Shown here: positions 1 to 6,205 of the stretch, in pieces | Position numbering within the stretch: position 1 is the stretch's first letter | Layout of the letters: each line of letters opens with the position of its first letter | Origin: Oscillospiraceae bacterium | GTDB taxonomy: Bacteria > Bacillota > Clostridia > Oscillospirales > Oscillospiraceae | DNA: 12,559 nt | Direction of reading: 5' to 3' | Assembly: GCA_017501805.1 (NCBI GenBank) | Contig: JAFVWG010000007.1 | Coordinates: forward strand, 1-12,559 | The notes under the pieces: generated by a model | Database searches by the model: none | Seen by the model: only the letters and a program-made list of their open reading frames with translations | What the model was told of the DNA's origin: nothing | Translations under genes and position numbers: made by a program

Positions 1-522
1 GTACGGTTCTCAACCTACGGTGTGCCGATGATCGCAGGGGAGATCCGCAGATATCTGCGCGACAACAGCGCCATCCGTGTCAGCCGATCCATCCGAGACA
101 CTGCCTACAAGGTGCTGCAATGCAGGGAAGCGATGCTGCACGAGACAAATACGGAGCCTACTCCCGAGCAGATCGGAGAGCGGCTCGGTCTGGACCGCAG
201 CGAGGTGGTCACGTCGATGGATGCGGTCTCGACCCCGATCAGCCTCTTTGAGCCGGTCTATACGGACGGCGGTGATCCTCTTACCGTGATGGATCAGGTG
301 CGCGATGAAAAGAATACCGACGAGCGCTGGACCGATCGCATTGCCCTGCGTGACGCCATCGGCAAGCTGAGCGAACGGGAAAAGCACATTCTGTCGCTCC
401 GTTTTTACGACGGCAAAACGCAGATGGAGGTCGCTTCCGAGATCGGCATTTCACAGGCGCAGGTCTCGCGCCTTGAAAAAAACGCGATTTCTTCGATCCG
501 AAAGGCAATCCATCCCTCGTGA
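1..522 (+). CDS. sigG: RNA polymerase sporulation sigma factor sigma-G (5'-truncated by window edge)
   Basis: The reading frame is open from base 1 and stops with TGA at 520-522, so about 173 C-terminal residues are visible; the family is usually about 260. The first residues (VRFSTYGVPMIAGEIRRYL) are the highly conserved sigma region 2.4/3.0 block of sporulation sigmas. They are followed by RVSRSIRD (region 3), a SLFEPVYTDGGDP segment typical of SigG/SigF, and a C-terminal region 4 helix-turn-helix with LSEREKHILSLRFYDGKTQMEVA and ISQAQVSRLEK. Sigma-G is the late forespore-specific factor, activated after engulfment. The wording of region 4 and the linker favours SigG over SigF or SigE from memory of the family. 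The following ylmC/ymxH-type gene fits a sporulation cluster. I see nothing broken in the visible part. Confidence 0.93.
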   Translation, partial: VRFSTYGVPMIAGEIRRYLRDNSAIRVSRSIRDTAYKVLQCREAMLHETNTEPTPEQIGERLGLDRSEVVTSMDAVSTPISLFEPVYTDGGDPLTVMDQVRDEKNTDERWTDRIALRDAIGKLSEREKHILSLRFYDGKTQMEVASEIGISQAQVSRLEKNAISSIRKAIHPS

Positions 523-554
523 CGGCATAGGCTGTCAGGAAGGAGGGTATTCCG

Positions 555-842
555 ATGACCGTAAACAAGTACTCGCAGCTGCGCTGCAAGGAGGTCGTGA
601 ACATTTCGGACGGCAACAGGCTGGGATATATCTCAGACCTGGATGTTGATGTTACCTGCGGAAAGATCCTCTCTGTGATCGTACCCGGCCCGGGCAAGCT
701 GCTCGGGCTTTTCTGCAGTGACTACGACTACCAGATCCCGTGGCCGTGCATCCGGCGCATCGGAGACGACATCGTTCTGGTGGACGTCTGCCTCGCCAAT
801 GTCAGAAGACCGAGGAAAAAACGTATGCGTACAGATAATTAA
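555..842 (+). CDS. YlmC/YmxH-family sporulation protein, PRC-barrel domain
   Basis: This 95-residue protein starts at an ATG preceded by an AGGAGGG ribosome binding site (540-546). It is one PRC-barrel-like beta domain: an N-terminal LRCKEVVNISDGNRLGYISDLD, a core strand IVPGPG, a YQIPWPCIRRIGDDIVLVD block and a short basic tail (RRPRKKRMR). This pattern matches the YlmC/YmxH family, small proteins conserved in endospore formers whose biochemical role is not established. It lies 32 bases after sigG on the same strand, so it is probably co-expressed with that gene or under sporulation control. No terminator separates it from the rpsB promoter that begins ten bases after its stop. Family assignment is confident; function is not known. 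Confidence 0.88.
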   Translation: MTVNKYSQLRCKEVVNISDGNRLGYISDLDVDVTCGKILSVIVPGPGKLLGLFCSDYDYQIPWPCIRRIGDDIVLVDVCLANVRRPRKKRMRTDN

Positions 843-851
843 AAATAGCAC

Positions 852-880
852 TTGCAAAACGGGAAAGTATCCGCTATAAA
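852..880 (+). promoter_or_regulatory. Sigma-A-type promoter of rpsB-tsf
   Basis: A -35 hexamer TTGCAA (852-857) and a -10 hexamer TATAAA (875-880) are separated by 17 bases, the optimal spacing. The predicted transcript start near 887 leaves a 5' leader of about 119 bases before rpsB. It is the best promoter match between ylmC and rpsB. Confidence 0.8.
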
Positions 881-886
881 ATCCGG

Positions 887-953
887 GCGCATATGTGTGC
901 GCGAAACCACACGCTTTCCGACGAAGGCTTCCTGTGCCCGCGAGGGTGGAGCC
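887..953 (+). ncRNA. Structured 5' leader of rpsB mRNA, candidate ribosomal-protein autoregulatory element
   Basis: The leader folds into a short hairpin (GCGCA 887-891 with TGCGC 898-902) and then a longer interrupted hairpin. In the longer one GGCT (926-929) pairs with AGCC (950-953), CC (931-932) with GG (948-949), and CCC (937-939) with GGG (944-946), closed by a GCGA (GNRA-type) tetraloop. No U-run follows, so it is not an intrinsic terminator. S2 represses its own rpsB-tsf mRNA in E. coli, and ribosomal-protein leaders are common in Firmicutes, so an S2-binding leader is a reasonable inference. I do not claim a match to a specific Rfam family. Confidence 0.4.
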
Positions 954-1005
954 GGAGTATGACGGGGGCGGAGGTAAAAACAAAAACGAAAAGGAGAAAA
1001 ACACA

Positions 1006-1746
1006 ATGTCAGTCGTATCCATGAAGCAGCTGCTGGAAGCCGGTGTCCATTTCGGACATCAGACCCGCCGCTGGAACCCCAAGATGGCAACCTACATCTA
1101 CACCGAGCGTAACGGCATCTACATCGTCGACCTGCAGAAGACGGTCAAGAAGCTCGAAGAGGCTTATGCCTTTGTCCGCGGCCTCGCAGCCGAGGGCGGC
1201 AGCATCCTCTTTGTCGGCACCAAGAAGCAGGCGCAGGATGCCATCAAGGAAGAGGCGGAGCGCGTTTCCCAGTTCTACGTCAACTCCCGCTGGCTCGGCG
1301 GTATGCTCACCAACTTCAAGACGATGCGCACCCGTATCGAGCGCCTCGCCCAGCTCAAGAAGATGGAAGAGGACGGCACCTTCGCAATGCTTCCCAAGAA
1401 GGAAGTCATCAAGCATCACCTGGAGATCGCCAAGCTCGAGAAGTATCTCGGCGGCGTCAAGGAAATGAAGAAGCTTCCCGCGGCTCTGTTCGTTGTTGAC
1501 CCCCGCAAGGAGCGCAACGCCATCGCCGAAGCACGCAAGCTGCACATCCCCGTCGTCGCGATCGTCGATACCAACTGCGATCCCGATGAAGTCGACTATG
1601 TCATCCCCGGCAACGACGACGCCATCCGCGCGATCCGTCTGATCGCCAACGCCATTGCAAACGCCGTCACCGAGGGCAAGCAGGGCGTCGAGACCGCCGC
1701 TGCGGAAGCTCCCGCCGCGGAAGCCGCCGAGGCTGTTACGGAATAA
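1006..1746 (+). CDS. rpsB: 30S ribosomal protein uS2
   Basis: The 246-residue protein starts at the ATG preceded by AAGGAG (991-996), giving the canonical N-terminus MSVVSMKQLLEAGVHFGHQTRRWNPKM. An in-frame extension back to base 895 is open but lies in the leader and has no family support. Hallmarks include IYTERNGIYIVDLQKT, FVGTKKQAQ, NSRWLGGMLTNF, LPAALFVVDPRKE and a DTNCDPDEVDYVIPGNDDA block near residues 190-210. The last ~20 residues are an Ala/Glu-rich tail, a common variable feature. S2 binds late in 30S assembly, near the platform, with S1-type partners. It forms an operon with tsf, the usual bacterial arrangement. No anomalies. Confidence 0.98.
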   Translation: MSVVSMKQLLEAGVHFGHQTRRWNPKMATYIYTERNGIYIVDLQKTVKKLEEAYAFVRGLAAEGGSILFVGTKKQAQDAIKEEAERVSQFYVNSRWLGGMLTNFKTMRTRIERLAQLKKMEEDGTFAMLPKKEVIKHHLEIAKLEKYLGGVKEMKKLPAALFVVDPRKERNAIAEARKLHIPVVAIVDTNCDPDEVDYVIPGNDDAIRAIRLIANAIANAVTEGKQGVETAAAEAPAAEAAEAVTE

Positions 1747-1755
1747 ACAACCTAC

Positions 1756-1779
1756 AGCGCCGGCGCTTCTGCCGGCGCT
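1756..1779 (+). promoter_or_regulatory. Intercistronic hairpin between rpsB and tsf
   Basis: A perfect 9-bp stem, AGCGCCGGC (1756-1764) with GCCGGCGCT (1771-1779), encloses a 6-base loop. The downstream bases are TACAAAAAATAC, not a T-run, so this is unlikely to be a standard intrinsic terminator. It more likely stabilises or processes the rpsB mRNA 3' end, or attenuates tsf relative to rpsB. The structure is seen directly; the function is inferred. Confidence 0.6.
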
Positions 1780-1805
1780 TACAAAAAATACAGGAGGAAT
1801 ATATC

Positions 1806-2732
1806 ATGGCTTTTACTGCTGCTGATGTTAAGAAACTGCGTGAAATGACCAACGTCGGTATGATGGACTGCAAGAAGGCGCTTGCCGAGACCGACGGTGA
1901 TATGGACAAGGCCGTTGAATGGCTGCGTGAAAAGGGACTTGCGAAGGCCGCGAAGAAGGCTGACCGCATTGCCGCCGAAGGTATGGCTTACGCCGCTGTC
2001 TGCAACGAGTGCGGCGTCGGCGCCATCGTCGAGGTCAACTGCGAGACCGACTTCTGCGCGAAGAGCGCTCCGTTCGGCGATTTCGTCAAGGATATCTGCA
2101 CGATGGTCATGACCGACAACCCCGCCGACGTCGACACCCTCAAGACCTGCAAGTATCCCGGCAGTGAGCTGACCCTCGCGGAAGTCATTCCCGAGAAGGT
2201 TATGTCCATCGGTGAGAATATGCAGATCCGCCGCTTCGCCCGCTTTGCCGAGAACACCTCCGTGTCCTATGTGCACGCCGGCGGCAAGATCGGCGTTCTG
2301 GTCAACCTCAAGGTCGAGGGCGGCATCGACGCCACCGAGATCGGCCGCGACGTTGCGATGCAGATCGCCGCTCTGAACCCCCGCTTCTGGGACAAGAGCC
2401 AGGTGCCCGATTCCGTGCTGGATGAGGAAAAGAAGATCCTCGTCGCGCAGATGGACAACGATCCGAAGATGGCGAACAAGCCCGCGGAAGTCAAGGACAA
2501 GATCGCTGCCGGCAAGATCGGCAAGTTCTACGAAGAGAACTGCCTGCTGCAGCAGAGCTTCGTCAAGGACGGCTCTCTGACCGTCGAGAAGTACATCGAG
2601 TCCGCCGCAAAGGCGCTCGGCGGCAAGGTCAGCTTCGTTGATGCAGTTCGCTTTGAGAAGGGCGAAGGCATCGAGAAGAAGCAGGAAGACTTCGCTGCGG
2701 AAGTCGCCGCTCAGATGAACCAGAGCAAGTAA
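1806..2732 (+). CDS. tsf: Translation elongation factor EF-Ts
   Basis: The 308-residue protein has a strong AGGAGG site at 1791-1796. The N-terminal UBA-like domain holds VKKLREMTNVGMMDCKKAL, the EF-Ts signature, followed by DMDKAVEWLREKGLAKAAKKADRIAAEG. The core has VEVNCETDFCAKSAPF (the conserved NCETDF motif that contacts EF-Tu), HAGGKIGVLV, and a coiled-coil/C-terminal segment ending in FAAEVAAQMNQSK. EF-Ts exchanges GDP for GTP on EF-Tu in the cytoplasm. It sits 59 bases after rpsB and is followed by a stem-loop terminator. In many Firmicutes pyrH and frr follow tsf, but here the operon ends and a restriction-modification gene comes next. Confidence 0.98.
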   Translation: MAFTAADVKKLREMTNVGMMDCKKALAETDGDMDKAVEWLREKGLAKAAKKADRIAAEGMAYAAVCNECGVGAIVEVNCETDFCAKSAPFGDFVKDICTMVMTDNPADVDTLKTCKYPGSELTLAEVIPEKVMSIGENMQIRRFARFAENTSVSYVHAGGKIGVLVNLKVEGGIDATEIGRDVAMQIAALNPRFWDKSQVPDSVLDEEKKILVAQMDNDPKMANKPAEVKDKIAAGKIGKFYEENCLLQQSFVKDGSLTVEKYIESAAKALGGKVSFVDAVRFEKGEGIEKKQEDFAAEVAAQMNQSK

Positions 2733-2746
2733 TTTTGTTTTAAACC

Positions 2747-2777
2747 GCCGGAGACGATTTTCATTCGTCTCCGGCTT
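2747..2777 (+). terminator. Stem-loop terminator after tsf
   Basis: A perfect 11-bp stem, GCCGGAGACGA (2747-2757) with TCGTCTCCGGC (2765-2775), has a 7-base loop and lies 14 bases after the tsf stop. The tail is short (TTAACTATAT), so termination may be incomplete, but the position and stem strength fit the end of the rpsB-tsf operon. Confidence 0.7.
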
Positions 2778-2825
2778 AACTATATCCAAATTGTGGTGGA
2801 ATATATGGAATTTACAGCCCGCTTG

Positions 2826-2834
2826 TGGTATAGT
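2826..2834 (+). promoter_or_regulatory. Putative extended -10 promoter of the MmeI-like gene
   Basis: TGG followed by TATAGT (2829-2834) forms an extended -10 element. No convincing -35 is found 16-18 bases upstream; the nearest is TGGAAT at 2806-2811. It lies about 36 bases before the TTG start, after the tsf terminator, so the gene probably has its own weak or regulated promoter. Confidence 0.45.
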
Positions 2835-2869
2835 ACAAACAAAAGATATATCTGAATGGAGGGATCACC

Positions 2870-5632
2870 TTGACAGACGCCGGGCGCAGAGCCGCCGCCA
2901 AACAATTTGCCGCTGACTGGGCTGGTCGTGGCGACGAAAAGCAGGAGACCCAAGCCTTTTGGATGGCGTTGTTGCAAAAGGTCTTTGGTGTTGAGGAACC
3001 GGATAAGTTTATCGCGTTTGAGGTTCCCGTGAAACTGAGCCACACCAGCTTTATTGACGGTTATATTTCCTCCACTCGCGTCCTTATCGAACAGAAAGGA
3101 CTGGACATTGACCTGCGGAAAGGCTACAAGCAGTCCGACGGTTCTCTGCTGTCTCCGTTCCAGCAGGCGCGACGTTATGCGGGTTATCTGCCGCACGAGC
3201 AGAACCCTCGCTGGATTGTCGTGAGCAACTTCCGGGAGTTTCATATCCATGATATGAACCGTCCCAACGACGCGCCGGAAATTGTCGCCCTTGCTGATCT
3301 TGAAAAAGAATACAGTCGCTTGCAGTTCCTCGTCGATACCGGTGACGAAAACGTCAAAAAAGAGATGGAGGTCTCTTTGAAGGCGGGCGAACTGGTTGGA
3401 GTTGTGTATGACGCGCTATTGAAGCAGTACAAAAACCCCGACGACCCGGAAACGCTGAAAAGTCTCAACGCCCTGTGTGTCCGGCTTGTATTCTGCCTCT
3501 ACGCAGAGGATGCGGGGATTTTCGGTTCACACGGTATGTTCCATAATTATCTGGAACACCATCAGGGCAAGGATGCCCGTCGTGCTCTGATCGACCTCTT
3601 TAAGGTGCTGGACACCAAACCGGAAGACCGCGACCCCTATATGGACGATGACCTCGCCGCGTTTCCCTATGTCAACGGCGGCCTGTTTGCTGATGAAAGC
3701 ATCGTCGTTCCCCGGTTGGATGACACCATCGTGGATCTGATCCTCAACCGGGCAAGCGGTGCGTTCGATTGGTCGGAAATTAGCCCCACCATTTTCGGTG
3801 CTGTCTTTGAAAGCACCCTAAACCCCGAAACCCGCCGCAGCGGCGGTATGCACTATACCAGCATCGAGAACATTCACAAAGTCATTGACCCACTGTTTTT
3901 GGATGCTTTGCGGGATGAATTTGCGGCGATCCGGGAGATCGCAGTTGACCGCACCAGAGACAACAAACTCCGAGAATTTCAGAGCAAGCTGGCAGGGCTT
4001 ACATTCCTCGACCCGGCCTGTGGCTCGGGCAACTTCTTAACCGAAACATATATCTCCTTGCGCCGATTGGAAAACGAAGTTTTGTCTCTTCTGCAGCGCG
4101 GACAGATCGTTATGGATATGAGCAATCCGATCCGAGTCTCTATCGGTCAGTTCTATGGTATCGAGATCAACGACTTTGCAGTGACCGTTGCCAAGACTGC
4201 TCTCTGGATCGCGGAAAGCCAGATGATGAAAGAAACCGAGGACGTTGTCCATATGAGTCTCGACTTTCTCCCGCTGAAATCCTATGCCAACATCGTGGAG
4301 GGTAACGCCCTGCGGATGGATTGGGAGAGCGTCGTACCCAAGCATGAGCTTGACTACATCATGGGCAACCCGCCCTTCGTCGGCGCTCGCATTATGAGCG
4401 CAGAGCAGAAAGCAGACCTCAACATTGTATTTGACGGCTGGAAAAATGCTGGAAATCTCGATTATGTGGCTTGCTGGTACAAGCACGCGGCAGATTTGAT
4501 GAATGGCACAAAAATCCGCTCTGCGCTGGTTTCTACGAACTCCGTGACACAGGGCGAAGCGGTGGCGAATCTTTGGAAACCGCTGTTTGAAGCGGGCGTA
4601 CATATCGACTACGCTCACCGCACATTTATTTGGGATAGCGAGGCTAAGGTGAAAGCCCATGTTCATTGTGTCATTGTCGGCTTTAGCGTTGCACCCAATC
4701 CCGCTCCAAAGCTGCTGTTCACCGACAACAGACCTCAGGTCGTTCAGAACATCAACGCTTATCTGCTTGACGCAGATAATGTGTTTGTAGAAAGTCGTAG
4801 TAATCCGATTTGCGATATCCCGAAAATCGGAATCGGAAATAAGCCGATTGACGGCGGAAACTATTTGTTTACAGAGGAAGAGCGAGACGAATTTTTAAAG
4901 ATTGAGCCGGCGGCAGAAAAATGGTTTATGCCGTGGTATGGTTCACAGGAGTTTATCAATCGTAATCCCCGCTACTGTCTTTGGCTTGGTAATTGCCCGC
5001 CGAATGAACTGCTGAAAATGCCGGAGTGCCTAAAGCGCGTGGAGGCGGTACGACAGTTCCGCCTTTCCAGCAGCAGCGCCGGAACTGTAAAACTCGCAGA
5101 CAAGCCCACTCGCTTTCATGTCGAGAATATGCCGAAAGGGACGTATATTGTTATTCCAGAGGTATCTTCTGAACGCCGTCGCTATGTTCCTATGGGTTTT
5201 ATGCCCCCGGATATTTTGTGCAGCAATCTTGTCAAAGTGATTCCCGATGCTTCTCTGTATCATTTGGGCGTGCTGACTTCCAATGTCCATATGGCGTGGA
5301 TGCGTGCTGTTTGTGGACGCCTCAAGAGCGATTACCGATACTCCAAGGACGTTGTTTACAATAACTTCCCATGGCCGACACCTACCGACGCACAAAAGGC
5401 TAAGATCGAGCAAACAGCGCAAGCCATCCTTGATGCCCGCGCCCTGTACCCCGAGGCCAGCTACGCAGACCTGTACGGTGATAAGATGTACCTCTATCCC
5501 GAACTACTCAAAGCGCACCAGCAGAATGACAAGGCTGTTATGCAGGCCTACGGCTTCGACATCAGTACTACTACAGAATCCTCCTGCGTCGCGGAATTGA
5601 TGAAGATGTACCAGCGGTTGACGGAGACTTAA
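2870..5632 (+). CDS. MmeI-family (Type IIL) single-protein restriction enzyme / adenine-specific DNA methyltransferase
   Basis: This 920-residue protein starts at TTG, chosen because GGAGGG (2858-2863) sits six bases upstream. The N-terminal nuclease domain shows D63 (FIDGYIS) and E74-Q-K76 (VLIEQKG), a D-x10-ExK motif like the D-x9-ExK catalytic site of MmeI. A helical spacer follows, then a gamma-type N6-adenine methyltransferase: SAM motif I DPACGSGNF (residues 381-389) and catalytic NPPF (500-503). The target-recognition domain, roughly 620-810, includes GSQEFINRNPRYCLWL and PEVSSERRRYVPMGF. The C-terminal domain includes RLKSDYRYSKDVVYNNFPWP near 830. Length is close to MmeI (919 aa). 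Known family members methylate one adenine of an asymmetric site and cut about 20 bases away; methylation of that strand alone protects the host, so no partner gene is needed. The recognition site cannot be read from the sequence. GC is lower than in the neighbouring genes, suggesting horizontal acquisition. Confidence 0.93.
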   Translation: MTDAGRRAAAKQFAADWAGRGDEKQETQAFWMALLQKVFGVEEPDKFIAFEVPVKLSHTSFIDGYISSTRVLIEQKGLDIDLRKGYKQSDGSLLSPFQQARRYAGYLPHEQNPRWIVVSNFREFHIHDMNRPNDAPEIVALADLEKEYSRLQFLVDTGDENVKKEMEVSLKAGELVGVVYDALLKQYKNPDDPETLKSLNALCVRLVFCLYAEDAGIFGSHGMFHNYLEHHQGKDARRALIDLFKVLDTKPEDRDPYMDDDLAAFPYVNGGLFADESIVVPRLDDTIVDLILNRASGAFDWSEISPTIFGAVFESTLNPETRRSGGMHYTSIENIHKVIDPLFLDALRDEFAAIREIAVDRTRDNKLREFQSKLAGLTFLDPACGSGNFLTETYISLRRLENEVLSLLQRGQIVMDMSNPIRVSIGQFYGIEINDFAVTVAKTALWIAESQMMKETEDVVHMSLDFLPLKSYANIVEGNALRMDWESVVPKHELDYIMGNPPFVGARIMSAEQKADLNIVFDGWKNAGNLDYVACWYKHAADLMNGTKIRSALVSTNSVTQGEAVANLWKPLFEAGVHIDYAHRTFIWDSEAKVKAHVHCVIVGFSVAPNPAPKLLFTDNRPQVVQNINAYLLDADNVFVESRSNPICDIPKIGIGNKPIDGGNYLFTEEERDEFLKIEPAAEKWFMPWYGSQEFINRNPRYCLWLGNCPPNELLKMPECLKRVEAVRQFRLSSSSAGTVKLADKPTRFHVENMPKGTYIVIPEVSSERRRYVPMGFMPPDILCSNLVKVIPDASLYHLGVLTSNVHMAWMRAVCGRLKSDYRYSKDVVYNNFPWPTPTDAQKAKIEQTAQAILDARALYPEASYADLYGDKMYLYPELLKAHQQNDKAVMQAYGFDISTTTESSCVAELMKMYQRLTET

Positions 5633-5683
5633 AGGAAGAAACGCGCAATTTCTGACCGCGGAAAACAGCTCTGAGCGGCGGTT

Positions 5684-5800
5684 CGCCCTCTGCGTCCTCG
5701 CGATGCTCGGACACCTCTCCCATACTGAGAGGCAAGAACCCTTCCCGCACTCTTGGCTCTCCCTTCGGGAGAGCTGTCAGCGCAGCTGACTGAGAGGGCG
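5684..5800. repeat. Hairpin-rich interspersed repeat (MITE-like) with 8-bp terminal inverted repeats
   Basis: CGCCCTCT (5684-5691) and AGAGGGCG (5793-5800) are perfect inverted repeats enclosing 117 bp. Inside are three hairpins: CCTCTC/GAGAGG (5714-5719 with 5727-5732), GCTCTCCC/GGGAGAGC around a TTC loop (5756-5763 with 5767-5774), and GTCAGC/GCTGAC around a GCA loop (5776-5781 with 5785-5790). No coding capacity and no clear target-site duplication are seen. From memory, similar GGGAGAGC...CTGACTGAGAGGG modules are scattered through genomes of gut Oscillospiraceae; that resemblance is recalled, not checked. Confidence 0.65.
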
Positions 5801-5810
5801 CTGCTATCCA

Positions 5811-5860
5811 TCCTGCGCCGCAGAACTGATGAATATCTACCGGCAGTCGGCGAGACATAA
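5811..5860 (+). pseudogene. Remnant of the 3' end of a second MmeI-family gene
   Basis: These 50 bases align with the last 51 bases of the upstream methyltransferase gene (5582-5632), with about 40 identities and one single-base gap by hand alignment. In frame, both encode a similar peptide: SCVAELMKMYQRLTET in the intact gene and SCAAELMNIYRQSARH in the remnant. Many differences are synonymous or conservative (GCG/GCA, TTG/CTG), the pattern of two diverged coding copies rather than a recent tandem slip. The single-base gap just before the stop takes the remnant's TAA out of frame. No start or ribosome binding site is present. Similarity ends at the inverted-repeat element, which lies directly to the left. 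Confidence 0.6.
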
Positions 5861-5896
5861 GGCCGGAACTGTTTTTGTGCTATTTTTACGACACGG

Positions 5897-5924
5897 TTGA
5901 ATTTTTTTGCAAGTGCGTTATAAT
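5897..5924 (+). promoter_or_regulatory. Sigma-A-type promoter of the DUF1858 gene
   Basis: TTGAAT (5897-5902) and a perfect TATAAT (5919-5924) are separated by 16 bases, 29 bases before the start codon. An AAAAGGAGG ribosome binding site (5937-5945) follows. The spacer contains a T-tract. Confidence 0.8.
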
Positions 5925-5953
5925 ATATTCAGTATCAAAAGGAGGAATTTACT

Positions 5954-6163
5954 ATGGCTTTTCAGATCACAAAAGACACCATCATCGGCGATATTCTCGA
6001 CAATGCGCCGCAGACCGCTCCGCTGTTCCTGAACATCGGTATGCACTGCCTCGGCTGCCCCGCATCCCGCGGCGAAACGCTCGAGCAGGCCTGCATGGTG
6101 CACGGCGTTGACGCCGACATCTTCCTGGAAGAGCTCAACACCTTCCTGAACGCTCAGGCGTAA
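5954..6163 (+). CDS. DUF1858-domain small CxxC protein
   Basis: This 69-residue protein has an excellent AAAAGGAGG site and its own promoter. It consists of one DUF1858 domain: ITKDTIIGDILDNAPQTAPLFLNIGMHCLGCPASRGETLEQACMVHGVD. C32 and C35 form a CxxC pair, with C47 and H50 nearby. The family resembles the N-terminal domain of ScdA/YtfE-type iron-sulfur repair proteins and often accompanies hybrid-cluster or redox proteins. A redox or metal-binding role is therefore plausible but not demonstrated. It is followed at once by a strong terminator, so its transcript is probably mainly monocistronic. Confidence 0.9.
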   Translation: MAFQITKDTIIGDILDNAPQTAPLFLNIGMHCLGCPASRGETLEQACMVHGVDADIFLEELNTFLNAQA

Positions 6164-6166
6164 GAC

Positions 6167-6193
6167 AAAAAAGAGGGCTCAGCCCTCTTTTTT
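6167..6193 (+). terminator. Intrinsic terminator after the DUF1858 gene
   Basis: GAGGGC (6173-6178) pairs with GCCCTC (6182-6187) around a TCA loop. The stem is flanked by six A (6167-6172) and followed by six T (6188-6193). The T-run ends only 12 bases before the preferred trmK start. Confidence 0.88.
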
Positions 6194-6205
6194 ATGAGGT
6201 TTTTT

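Larger units (their letters stand above)
5633..5896. other. Intergenic region after the MmeI-like gene
   Basis: No convincing gene lies here. From left to right it holds a small bulged hairpin (5673-5690), a 117-bp inverted-repeat element (5684-5800), a decayed duplicate of a methyltransferase 3' end (5811-5860) and the approach to the promoter of the next gene. An open frame across the region on the minus strand is explained by the repeats and lacks a ribosome binding site. No clear intrinsic terminator for the methyltransferase gene is seen, although the element's hairpins could slow or stop transcription. Confidence 0.6.

Noticed and set aside
521..536. Small hairpin GACGGC/GCTGTC between sigG and ylmC
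   Set aside because: Only six pairs including a G-T pair, with no T-run and partly next to the ylmC ribosome binding site; too weak to call a terminator.
895..1005. N-terminal extension of rpsB
   Set aside because: It lies within the structured leader. The ATG at 1006 has a good ribosome binding site and yields the conserved S2 N-terminus.
1779..2789. A 336-residue open frame on the minus strand across tsf
   Set aside because: It is the antisense shadow of the canonical tsf gene; its composition mirrors the codon pattern and it shows no family motifs.
5571..5858. A 95-residue minus-strand open frame behind the methyltransferase gene
   Set aside because: It spans the hairpin element and both copies of the methyltransferase 3' end, and has no ribosome binding site or recognisable domain.
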